From contig NZ_FWYE01000004.1 in NCBI RefSeq assembly GCF_900176435.1, positions 124,001 through 188,000 on the forward strand: a stretch of 64,000 nt of DNA. Reading direction: 5' to 3'. The notes beneath the pieces are model-generated. The model did not search any database and was not told the origin of the DNA. It saw only the letters and a program-made list of their open reading frames with translations. This document shows, in pieces, positions 57,182-64,000 of the stretch. The translations under genes were made by a program, and so were the position numbers. Numbering within the stretch: position 1 is the stretch's first letter; each line of letters starts with the position of its first letter. The DNA comes from Picrophilus oshimae DSM 9789 (GTDB lineage: Archaea; Thermoplasmatota; Thermoplasmata; Thermoplasmatales; Thermoplasmataceae).

Positions 57182-58348
57182 TACCTTTATTTTATCTACA
57201 AGGTAATCACCGTATTCCCTGGTGCCAAGAGGCTCAACGTTAAAGAACCTTGCAAGATCGTTTGTAACCTTCTTTTCGTTTATTGATGCCTGTATTGCCT
57301 TTTCTATTGCATCAGCTGCACGGTTCCAGCCCATGTATCTAAGCATTAACTGCGCACCGCGTATCAGCCCAAGCGGATCTGCAACGTTCTTTCCGGCGTA
57401 CTTTGGCGCTGTACCATGAACAGCCTCGAACATTGCACCGTTGTCGCCGATGTTTGCACCGCCAAGCGTGCCTATATTGCCTATTAAGGCACCGGCCGCA
57501 TCCGAGATGTAATCACCGTCAACATTTGGCGCAAGAATTAATTGATACTCATCTGGCCTGGTTATTATCTGCTGGAACATGTTATCCGCGATTATATCGT
57601 TTATTATTATCTTTTTATCATCGTCTCTTGATACGTAATCAGAAAATTCATTCAGTGCTGTTTCATATGCCCACTCCCTGAATGCACCTTCTGTGTACTT
57701 CATGACGTTTCCCTTGTGCATTATTGTTATCTTTTTAAGATTGTTATCCATGGCATATTTTACCGCAAGCCTTGTTATTCTCTGTGTTTTATACCTGCTC
57801 ATTGGCTTTATGCCTATACCAGAGTCGTCGCTTATATCTATGTTAAACTCGTCCTTGAGGAATTTTCTTATCCTTTTTGCCTCATCCGTGTCGTAGCTCC
57901 ATTCATAGCCAAGGTAAAGATCGTCAGTGTTTTCTCTAAAGATCGTTAAATTAACCTTTTCTGGATTTTTTAATGGGCTTTCAAGACCCGGCATGAACTT
58001 TACAGGCCTTATGTTTGCGTACAGATCAAGCAACATCCTTATTCTAACATTTATCGATTTAAAGCCCTTGCCAACAGGTGTATTCAAAGGCGCCTTTAAA
58101 AGAACCCTGTAATCATTTATTGCCTTTATTGATTCCTCCGGAAATCTATCGCCCTTTAATTCCTCGGCCCTATCTCCAAGGAGGATCTCCTTCCATGCTA
58201 TGGATTTTTTCTCCATGGCCGTGGCAGCATCCACAACCTTCCTGGTTGCATCCATTATCTCAGGACCTATGCCGTCTCCATTTGCATACAAAATTACAGG
58301 CTTTTCTGGTACTATCCAGCTTCCATTTTCAAACATTATTCTGTCCAT
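57170..58348 (-). CDS. icd: Isocitrate dehydrogenase, NADP-dependent
   Basis: A 392-residue enzyme oxidising isocitrate to 2-oxoglutarate and CO2. ATG 58348 follows GGTGAT by 5 nt. Key parts: IRMLLDLYANIRPVKF near residue 110, SRYKTQRITRLAVKYA, MHKGNVMKYTEGAFR (Lys and phosphorylation-region), ANVDGDYISDAAGALIGNIGTLGGANIGD, and EAVHGTAPKYAGKNVADP whose Lys-Tyr pair is the NADP-specific pattern of E. coli Icd. Last gene of the prpD-prpB-citrate synthase-icd operon. Confidence 0.93.
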   Translation of the reverse strand: MDRIMFENGSWIVPEKPVILYANGDGIGPEIMDATRKVVDAATAMEKKSIAWKEILLGDRAEELKGDRFPEESIKAINDYRVLLKAPLNTPVGKGFKSINVRIRMLLDLYANIRPVKFMPGLESPLKNPEKVNLTIFRENTDDLYLGYEWSYDTDEAKRIRKFLKDEFNIDISDDSGIGIKPMSRYKTQRITRLAVKYAMDNNLKKITIMHKGNVMKYTEGAFREWAYETALNEFSDYVSRDDDKKIIINDIIADNMFQQIITRPDEYQLILAPNVDGDYISDAAGALIGNIGTLGGANIGDNGAMFEAVHGTAPKYAGKNVADPLGLIRGAQLMLRYMGWNRAADAIEKAIQASINEKKVTNDLARFFNVEPLGTREYGDYLVDKIKVLVS

Positions 58349-58357
58349 AATAATCAC

Positions 58358-59455
58358 CTATCTTTTTATAAATCTCTCACCATCGCCATTGTATATGGCC
58401 CTTGGTCTTATCAGCCTCTGTTCATTTTCGTTGTATTCTATTATATGCGCCAGTATCCCGGTTACCCTGGAAAGTGCAAATAATGATGTGAAAAACCAGT
58501 GTTCAAAACCAAGCTCATTAAATAAAAGGCCAGAGAAAAAGTCCGTGTTTGGATAGATCTTTTTCTCCCTGAAGTAATCCAGGGCAACCCTTTCAAGCTC
58601 CAGCGCCGTATCAAGTATTATCCTATTTTTTTCATCGCATAGGGACATCGAAAGCTCCCTGAACTTTTTAATCCTTGGATCGTATGTTTTATAGACCCTG
58701 TGACCGAAGCCAATTAGCCTTTCCCTGTTTTTTATTATATGCTCATTGAACCATGGTTTAACGTTCTCCGGGCTGCCAATATCGAGAAATTCAAGAAATG
58801 CGTTTTCCGCAGCACCACCGTGGAGCGGCCCCTTCAATGCGTTCATTGCAGATGATAATGATGATAGCATATCTGATAGCGTCGATGCGGTTACAAGGGC
58901 CGCTGTTGTGGATGCAGGTATCTCATGATCCATATATAGTATCATTGCTGCCTCAAATGCCTTTACATTTTTTGGGTCCATGTTATTTGTAACCCTGAGA
59001 AAACCACTAACAGGATCGCCTAAATCTATATTGTAAAGCTTTTTTCCTTTTATATGAAGATATATATTTGCAAAGACATTAAATGATAGACCTATTATCC
59101 TTCCAGCATTCCTCTTATTTTCATCAATTGACCATTTCATATTATTATCTATTGCAAGTGCTGCAAAAACAGATGATGCCATGGAGAGTGGATCTCCTTC
59201 TGGAAATGTATCGATCATTGAGAAGATCCTCTCGGGAAGCTTTCCATCGCCTATGTATGAACTGAATAATTTTAATTCTTTTGAATCAGGTATCCTTCCG
59301 TAAAGCATTAGATATGCAGTTTCCATAAACGATAGATTGTTTACAACATCGTTTATATCGTATCCACGGTATCTCAGTACACCGAGCTCACCATCGATGT
59401 ATGTAAGCTTCGTATGCTTTATATATGTGTTTTCAAGTCCAAGATCAACGTCCAT
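58358..59455 (-). CDS. Citrate synthase / 2-methylcitrate synthase
   Basis: A 365-residue type II-like (short, archaeal) citrate synthase condensing oxaloacetate with acetyl- or propionyl-CoA. The catalytic triad is in LKGPLHGGAAENA (His), GFGHRVYKTYDPR (His) and YPNTDFFSG (Asp). The substrate binding loop LIRPRAIYNG near the end fits. ATG 59455 is chosen over 59461 because GGAGG lies 7 nt before it. Its position between prpB and icd suggests methylcitrate synthase activity as well as citrate; archaeal enzymes often do both, so I leave it open. Confidence 0.9.
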   Translation of the reverse strand: MDVDLGLENTYIKHTKLTYIDGELGVLRYRGYDINDVVNNLSFMETAYLMLYGRIPDSKELKLFSSYIGDGKLPERIFSMIDTFPEGDPLSMASSVFAALAIDNNMKWSIDENKRNAGRIIGLSFNVFANIYLHIKGKKLYNIDLGDPVSGFLRVTNNMDPKNVKAFEAAMILYMDHEIPASTTAALVTASTLSDMLSSLSSAMNALKGPLHGGAAENAFLEFLDIGSPENVKPWFNEHIIKNRERLIGFGHRVYKTYDPRIKKFRELSMSLCDEKNRIILDTALELERVALDYFREKKIYPNTDFFSGLLFNELGFEHWFFTSLFALSRVTGILAHIIEYNENEQRLIRPRAIYNGDGERFIKR

Positions 59456-60299
59456 TGGCATGCCTCCAGTCAGCTATTTTACCATCCATATTTGCATAAA
59501 AATCATAGTTTATAACCTTGTATTGATCGGATCTTGTCATTAAATCGTTTATTATATTTTTTTGCGTTCCATCATTATAAAGTGCCTCATAGCATCTCTT
59601 CATTGCAAGTGCTGCAGCCCGGAATGCGGTAACAGGGAATATAACAAACCTGTATCCAAGCTTTTTAAATTCATCTGCAGTTATAAACGGTGTTTTTCCG
59701 AATTCTGTCATATTTGCAAGAAGCGGTGCCTTTACCATAGATGAAAAGTACCTGAATTCATCCTTTGTTTTTAATGCCTCTGGAAATATTATATCGGCGC
59801 CAGCCTCAATGTACATCTTTGCACGTTCAATTGCATCGTCAATACCTGTTACACCCCTGGCATCGGTCCTTGCTATTATCAATGCATTTTTTCTGGCCAT
59901 GTCTGCAGCCTTTATCTTTTCAACCATGTTTGATGCATCTATTATTTCCTTTCCGTCAAGGTGGCCGCACCTCTTTGGCATCTTTTGATCCTCTATTTGA
60001 ATGGCGTCTGCGCCCGCCCTTTCAAGAACCTTAAATGTCCTGTATACTGACAGGGCCTCGCCAAAGCCTGTATCGGCATCAACAATGATCTTTATGTCTG
60101 AAACCTCTTTTATGATTCTTACAGAATTCTCAAGCTCAGTTAATGATATCAGGCCAAGGTCCGGAAGGCCCATCGATGATGTCAGTGCACCCCCGGACAG
60201 GTAGCCTGCAATAAAGCCTGATTGCCTGGCCAGCCTTGCGGAGAAACCGTTAAATATACCAGGAACGGTTAAAAAATCATAATCAAGAAGATCATTCAA
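59445..60299 (-). CDS. prpB: 2-Methylisocitrate lyase (PrpB-type, isocitrate lyase superfamily)
   Basis: A 284-residue enzyme that splits 2-methylisocitrate to pyruvate and succinate. Motifs: VPGIFNGFSARLARQSGF near the start, IVDADTGFGEALSVYRTFKVLERAGADAIQIEDQ, then the catalytic KMPKRCGHLDGKEI with the active cysteine, and IIARTDARGVTGIDDAIERA. KRCGH is the lyase-specific motif. The start is TTG 60299 with GGAGG 9 nt upstream; there is no in-frame ATG before the conserved core. It overlaps the prpD stop and the start of the citrate synthase gene. Confidence 0.92.
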   Translation of the reverse strand: MNDLLDYDFLTVPGIFNGFSARLARQSGFIAGYLSGGALTSSMGLPDLGLISLTELENSVRIIKEVSDIKIIVDADTGFGEALSVYRTFKVLERAGADAIQIEDQKMPKRCGHLDGKEIIDASNMVEKIKAADMARKNALIIARTDARGVTGIDDAIERAKMYIEAGADIIFPEALKTKDEFRYFSSMVKAPLLANMTEFGKTPFITADEFKKLGYRFVIFPVTAFRAAALAMKRCYEALYNDGTQKNIINDLMTRSDQYKVINYDFYANMDGKIADWRHANGR

Positions 60300-61569
60300 T
60301 CTCTATCGCCTCCATGGAATCTAAATGCCATAGTTTATCAAGTAATTTTTTGTTATTTGTTAATTTAATGAATTTTCCCTCTATTGAGCTTAAACTCATT
60401 GGCCTTTTATAATGGCCCTCAGGTATATCTATATATTTTTCAATATCGTCGTTTATTACAATCTTTATTGGCAGTTTCTCTGGATACTCATTTGTGTATT
60501 TATAATCCTCTATGATGTTTATTTTTTTCATTAAATCACGGGCCTTCCTGTATTCGTTAATATTATAGTTCTCCAGCCAGAATGATCTGTTTATCATTGT
60601 TGAGGCTATTATAAACGGCAGGCTATGATCGGCAGTCTCCTTGTTTTCAGGGTTCCATTTGCTCTTGTCTGCAAGTATGGATATTGCCGCCTCGTATGTG
60701 TAAACATCAATTTTTTTGATTTTGTCAACGCTTATTTTATTTGATAGGTATAATGATGCAGCCACTGCGGCCTGTGCATGGTACTCAACAGGATACTTTT
60801 TTATATACGTTTTTTTCATGTAATTTACATCGAGATCATCAAAAACGTTTTTGTTTATGTCCCTGGCTATTATATTTACAAAGCCAAGCTCACCGCTAAG
60901 CGGCGTCTTCGTCGACGTGAATCCATGTAGCGTTGCAAGGGCTGCGAAAATGGAGTTTCTTGATGATTCCGCGGTTGCACCAGCCTTCCACATTGTAAGG
61001 CTTCCTACCCTGCTCTCCCGCAATGCTATATGCGGTACCAGCGCTATTGATATCGTGTTTATTGTCTGATCAATATCAAAGTTTAATAATGATGATAAAG
61101 CTGCTGCCATGCCGATCTCTGTAAAATTAACATGATCGTAACCCTTCTTTCTTAATGTCGTTGAATCGCAGAATTTCATTGAAACCGCATAGCCGACTGC
61201 AGCGGCCTTTATTATATCCCTGCCGGTTTTTTTAAACAATGATGCCGCGGAGATTATTGTCCCGAACATATCACTGGGATGCAATGGCTCCAGGGAAAGG
61301 TATGTATCATTAAAATCCAGATATCTTATTAAAAGCGAGTTTATAAATGCGGAAAGTCCTGGTTCTGTATTTTTTATTCCAAATGTAAGTGCATTGCCCT
61401 GTGAATAATCTGCAAGATGTTTTATTGCATTGTATGCAGGTGAATCCATGGATGCATAGGCAACGCCAACGGCGTCAACAAAGCGCTTTTTTATTTCATT
61501 TACTGTATCATCATCAAGATCTTCATATTTTGATCTTACAACAAAATCTGCAATTTTATCCTCAATCAT
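60292..61569 (-). CDS. prpD: 2-Methylcitrate dehydratase (PrpD / MmgE family)
   Basis: A 425-residue member of the MmgE/PrpD family (bacterial PrpD about 480). It opens DKIADFVVRSKYEDLDDDTVNEIKKRFVDAVGVAYAS, continues FINSLLIRYLDFNDTYLSLEPLHPSDMFGTIISAA (D-x-ND conserved), SLTMWKAGATAESSRNSIFAALATLHGFT (WKA-A-A-RN..A), and HAQAAVAASLYL in the C-terminal domain. It dehydrates 2-methylcitrate to methylaconitate, first gene of the operon. ATG 61569 is separated by 72 bp from the divergent acetamidase gene. Confidence 0.9.
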   Translation of the reverse strand: MIEDKIADFVVRSKYEDLDDDTVNEIKKRFVDAVGVAYASMDSPAYNAIKHLADYSQGNALTFGIKNTEPGLSAFINSLLIRYLDFNDTYLSLEPLHPSDMFGTIISAASLFKKTGRDIIKAAAVGYAVSMKFCDSTTLRKKGYDHVNFTEIGMAAALSSLLNFDIDQTINTISIALVPHIALRESRVGSLTMWKAGATAESSRNSIFAALATLHGFTSTKTPLSGELGFVNIIARDINKNVFDDLDVNYMKKTYIKKYPVEYHAQAAVAASLYLSNKISVDKIKKIDVYTYEAAISILADKSKWNPENKETADHSLPFIIASTMINRSFWLENYNINEYRKARDLMKKINIIEDYKYTNEYPEKLPIKIVINDDIEKYIDIPEGHYKRPMSLSSIEGKFIKLTNNKKLLDKLWHLDSMEAIEIE

Positions 61570-61641
61570 AAAAGTGTATGTATAAAAAACATATATTGTT
61601 TTTTAAAGGTAAATATCTTTTAAAAAAGCTTTAGATATAAA

Positions 61642-62568
61642 ATGATATTAAGTTTTATGTTTGATATAGATGGTTTTGATGATAAGAATCTCCATTTTTC
61701 ATGGAATGCAATTAATAAGCCTGTTATTTACATAAACGATGGTGACGTTTTAAATATAAATATACCGGACTCATCAACGAATCAGATCAGGTACGATTCA
61801 AGGGATATGAAAATAGATAACTCAAGGGTTGATGCGGCAGTTGGGCCTGTTTATATAAATGGTTCAGAGCCTGGCGATGCCATAGAGGTTGAGATATATG
61901 ATATAAAAACAGGAGGATGGGGCTGGAGTGCCATAATAAATAATTTTGGCCTTTTAAAAAATAGATACAATGAAAGGTTATTTATCTGGGACATTGAAAA
62001 TGGTTATGCCAGGGGAGTAAACTTTCTAAAAGGCATTAAAATACCATTGAACCCATTTATAGGCATAATTGGCACGGCACCTGCGCTTGGAAAATATGAG
62101 ATGATACCGCCACAGCACTTTGGTGGCAACATGGATAACCGATTAATAAGATCTGGATCAAAGGTTTTGCTCCCTGTAAACGTTAATGGTGGGCTCATAT
62201 CATTTTCGGATCCGCATGCATCCCAGGGCGATGGCGAGGTCTGTGGAACCGCAATAGAAACCTCCGCTGTTTTAAAAATAAAAATTAGGTTAATAAAGAA
62301 TCGCAATTTAAAAACACCGATAATATACTCAAATGAGAACTATTCAGGGAATGTAATAGCAACGACCGGAATAAATAATGATATTTATAAGGCGGCAGTG
62401 GAGGCAACATCAGAGATGATAAATTACCTATCAAGGGAGCTAAACATAACAGAGGAGGAATCTTACATATTATGCAGTGTTGCCGGCAATCTCAGGATAA
62501 GTGAGATTGTTGATGAGCCAAACTTTGTTGTTTCCATGGTGATGCCAGAGAATGTAATATCAAAATGA
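61642..62568 (+). CDS. Acetamidase/formamidase family protein
   Basis: A 308-residue FmdA/AmdA-family amidohydrolase that releases ammonia from formamide or acetamide. Family parts: NKPVIYINDGDVLNINIPD, AAVGPVYINGSEPGDAIEVEIYDI, GIIGTAPALGKYEMIPPQHFGGNMDNRLI, VNVNGGLISFSDPHASQGDGEVCGTAIE containing the metal site. An in-frame ATG at 61657 (FDIDGFDD start) is a possible alternative. A/T-rich promoter 61616-61627 about 22 nt upstream. Acid-lovers could use ammonia release to raise pH; this is inference. Confidence 0.88.
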   Translation: MILSFMFDIDGFDDKNLHFSWNAINKPVIYINDGDVLNINIPDSSTNQIRYDSRDMKIDNSRVDAAVGPVYINGSEPGDAIEVEIYDIKTGGWGWSAIINNFGLLKNRYNERLFIWDIENGYARGVNFLKGIKIPLNPFIGIIGTAPALGKYEMIPPQHFGGNMDNRLIRSGSKVLLPVNVNGGLISFSDPHASQGDGEVCGTAIETSAVLKIKIRLIKNRNLKTPIIYSNENYSGNVIATTGINNDIYKAAVEATSEMINYLSRELNITEEESYILCSVAGNLRISEIVDEPNFVVSMVMPENVISK

Positions 62569-62578
62569 ATTAATATAA

Positions 62579-62590
62579 AGATATATAATA
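62579..62590 (+). promoter_or_regulatory. Putative TATA box for the carbonic-anhydrase-like gene
   Basis: agatatataata is centred about 24 nt before ATG 62608, and no ribosome-binding site is present, so the gene can be transcribed separately from the acetamidase. Confidence 0.4.
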
Positions 62591-62607
62591 TTATTACATT
62601 TGCATTC

Positions 62608-63111
62608 ATGGATGTATTAATATCATGCATGGATTACCGCTTATCCAGATATCTTGAGAACAGGGCGGATATAATAATAAGAAACGCCGGCGGCGTAATC
62701 TATGATATAATAGAAAAAATAAAATCGCTTAAACCTGACAGGATTATATACATGCCACACAGTGATTGTGCTGCAATGAAGCTTGCAGGCAGAATTTTAA
62801 ACAACGATGTTGAATGCGATTTTGACGTTTACAAACATCTTGCAGTGCATTTCAAAGGTGTTTCAGACATGGAAAGATACAATTACGAGCATGGGCTATC
62901 ATTATTAAAAGAGTATTTTAACAATGTACATGGAGAATTTATAGATACAAAAGCCATAGAATGGCCTGCCAGGAGGCCGTACTATAAATTGCTTAAAAGC
63001 TCTGATAAATATGATGATTTGGACGGATATTATATAATACAGGCCCCGGATCAATCCTGGGTGGAGAATGATATAAAAATAGCAAAAATGCTTGGTCTAT
63101 CAGAGAAATAA
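62608..63111 (+). CDS. Beta-carbonic-anhydrase-like protein
   Basis: A 167-residue protein. Zinc-ligand motifs of beta-carbonic anhydrases are present: CMDYRL (C-x-D-x-R, residues 7-11) and PHSDCAAMK (H-x2-C, near 54). Between them is the IIIRNAGGVI stretch (family RNAGG). It is shorter than typical 200-220-residue enzymes and lacks the usual oligomer helix, so it could be a carbonic anhydrase of a minimal type or a carbonic-anhydrase-fold protein such as a CS2/COS hydrolase relative. The end runs to within 2 bp of the tRNA-Arg gene. Confidence 0.75.
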   Translation: MDVLISCMDYRLSRYLENRADIIIRNAGGVIYDIIEKIKSLKPDRIIYMPHSDCAAMKLAGRILNNDVECDFDVYKHLAVHFKGVSDMERYNYEHGLSLLKEYFNNVHGEFIDTKAIEWPARRPYYKLLKSSDKYDDLDGYYIIQAPDQSWVENDIKIAKMLGLSEK

Positions 63112-63113
63112 AG

Positions 63114-63187
63114 CGGGCCCGCCGGGATTTGAACCCGGGTCCTCGGCTTCGAAGGCCAACAGGATATCCTAACTACCCCACGGGCCC
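63114..63187 (-). tRNA. tRNA-Arg (anticodon TCG)
   Basis: On the reverse strand GGGCCCG pairs with CGGGCCC; the anticodon stem TTGGC/GCCGA bears the loop CTTCGAA (anticodon TCG); the T-arm has GGGTTCAAATCCC. The discriminator is G (63114). No CCA is encoded and no intron is seen. Its 3' end is 2 bp from the stop of the convergent carbonic-anhydrase-like gene. Confidence 0.95.
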
Positions 63188-63215
63188 GCTACATAATCGT
63201 TATAAACAATTTAAA

Positions 63216-63437
63216 TTATTCCAGTGTATTCTGGGTTTCGTTTCCGTCCGGAAATATGTAATCGAGTTTCCTGTATTTTATATAATCAAAGAGATTGTAA
63301 AGTCCCCTGCCCTGATATAATAATTTTTCTGCCGTCTTAAAATTGAAGCACAGGCTGCATCTTGTTATATAGCCCTTGTGCAAATAGCATAGATTATCCT
63401 CATTGAAAATGCAAAGCTCCTCGATGGATTTTTCCAT
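63216..63437 (-). CDS. Small cysteine-containing protein, hypothetical
   Basis: The 73 residues have four cysteines in the first half (C9, C17, C27 and C30, pattern C-x7-C-x9-C-x2-C), compatible with a metal-binding site, then a charged helix (NFKTAEKLLYQGRG) and an Asp/Tyr rich tail. I do not recognise the family. It follows the pyrK-like gene on the same strand by 22 bp, and could be co-transcribed with it. Confidence 0.6.
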   Translation of the reverse strand: MEKSIEELCIFNEDNLCYLHKGYITRCSLCFNFKTAEKLLYQGRGLYNLFDYIKYRKLDYIFPDGNETQNTLE

Positions 63438-63459
63438 GAAATAATATAATTTAATAATA

Positions 63460-64000
63460 TTAAACCTTTATGAAGATTCTTTTTCCTGAATAGGACAATC
63501 TTGAAACCCCGAATTCAGGCATTTCCTTTAATTTTTCAATTGAAAATACAGGCCCCTCCGTGCAGAGCTGTATCCCGGAAATGGAGCATGAATCGCAGAT
63601 GCCGACAGCACACTTCATCTCACGCTCAAGCGAGAACTCTGCCCTTACATTTTTATCCTTTAAGAAATCAAAGACTGATTTCATCATTAACTCTGGGCCG
63701 CATACGTATATAATATCAAAATCATCCAGTTTTATATCCTTTAAGGCATCTATTACATGACCTTTTATACCACGGCTTCCGTCGTCCGTTGTAAATATGG
63801 CCCTGTCCCTTAATTCATCCTCGAATATAATGTCTGAGCCATTTTTCAGGCTCTCTATTACAATGGAATTATCATCTATTAATGGATGCATTGACGCTAT
63901 TCCAGAACCTGCAGCTATTATTAATTTTTTGCCGTCAACAAGCGTGAAATGGTTTCCGTATGGCCCTCTATAGAAGAGCCTTTCACCCTTTTTATAATTT
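63460..64000 (-). CDS. pyrK: PyrK-like dihydroorotate dehydrogenase electron-transfer subunit, 5' end outside window
   Basis: The open frame continues past the right edge, with residues RLFYRGPYGNHF upstream of the first ATG, so the start lies beyond 64000 and the ATG 63891 is internal. Visible parts: RGPYGNHF (flavin segment), AAGSGIASMHPL (NAD-binding GSGxA), YVCGPELMMKSVF, then a [2Fe-2S] site MKCAVGICDSCSISGIQLCTEGPVFS (C-x4-C-x2-C-x7-C). These match PyrK, which passes electrons from the FMN enzyme PyrD to NAD in UMP synthesis. Another ferredoxin-reductase-type protein is possible until the N-terminus is seen. Confidence 0.85.
   Translation of the reverse strand, partial: NYKKGERLFYRGPYGNHFTLVDGKKLIIAAGSGIASMHPLIDDNSIVIESLKNGSDIIFEDELRDRAIFTTDDGSRGIKGHVIDALKDIKLDDFDIIYVCGPELMMKSVFDFLKDKNVRAEFSLEREMKCAVGICDSCSISGIQLCTEGPVFSIEKLKEMPEFGVSRLSYSGKRIFIKV

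Noticed and set aside
63460-63891. Start of the pyrK-like gene at ATG 63891
   Set aside because: The frame stays open upstream to the window edge with conserved RGPYGNHF and GSGIA segments, so the ATG is internal.

Overview
The window is a compact, AT-rich archaeal chromosome segment. It carries about 60 genes, almost no intergenic space and no mobile elements. The gene content points to a thermoacidophilic Euryarchaeon of the Thermoplasmatales, most like Picrophilus: a thermopsin-family acid protease, a DUF929 protein, archaeal PheS, archaeal NadM, family B DNA polymerase, AGA/AGG and ATA codon preference, and TATA boxes about 22-28 nt upstream of many start codons, which implies leaderless mRNAs. 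Species assignment is inference from the sequence alone.

Layout. 1-4570: thioredoxin C-terminus, a shrunken phosphodiesterase-like protein, uridine phosphorylase, cobinamide amidohydrolase CbiZ, PheS and a membrane protein. 4514-10624 (minus): an MFS exporter, then a nucleotide/replication run with DNA polymerase B, NMN adenylyltransferase, a dUTPase-like enzyme and an NCS1 nucleobase permease. 10997-12911 (plus): a cyclase-family hydrolase and a tandem pair of paralogous membrane proteins, the first interrupted by TGA. 13131-16778: a 1200-residue Ser/Thr kinase-ATPase-TPR protein. 16983-24651: two UbiA prenyltransferases (one fused to a flavin split-barrel domain), a CWC micro-protein, an MFS protein, an APC permease interrupted by TAA, and TrpB2. 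24777-30380: DsrE, MsrA, DUF929, an RCK potassium channel, and a GlcD/GlcF-type 2-hydroxyacid dehydrogenase. 30367-36124: mannonate dehydratase, tRNA-Ile, Asp/Glu racemase, a sphingosine-phosphate-lyase-like decarboxylase, cysteine synthase, the tRNA thiolase NcsA/TtuA and a HisA-like remnant. 36279-41525: a universal stress protein and a complete kdpFABC operon, including a 29-codon kdpF. 41703-48689: a 1047-residue helical-repeat protein of unknown function, then three protease genes (M50, HtpX, thermopsin), the thermopsin split by a frameshift. 48704-57181: transporters, a copper ATPase with a tiny YHS partner, and UbiD. 57170-61569: the operon prpD-prpB-citrate synthase-icd. 61642-64000: acetamidase, a beta-carbonic-anhydrase-like protein, tRNA-Arg and the start-truncated end of PyrK.

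How it fits together. Two metabolic themes stand out. One is oxidation of small acids and propionate (GlcDF, methylcitrate branch plus isocitrate dehydrogenase, mannonate dehydratase delivering 2-keto-3-deoxygluconate). The other is isoprenoid quinone assembly (two UbiA proteins, UbiD). A third theme is coping with an acidic, metal-rich milieu: Kdp, an RCK channel, CopA/YHS, MsrA, envelope proteases and many exporters.

The most noteworthy observations are three genes broken by single-base events (TGA exactly at a Trp codon conserved in the adjacent paralogue, TAA in an APC permease, a -1 shift at an A5 run in a thermopsin), the kinase-ATPase-TPR fusion, the PNPOx-UbiA fusion, the S1P-lyase homologue and the giant orphan solenoid.
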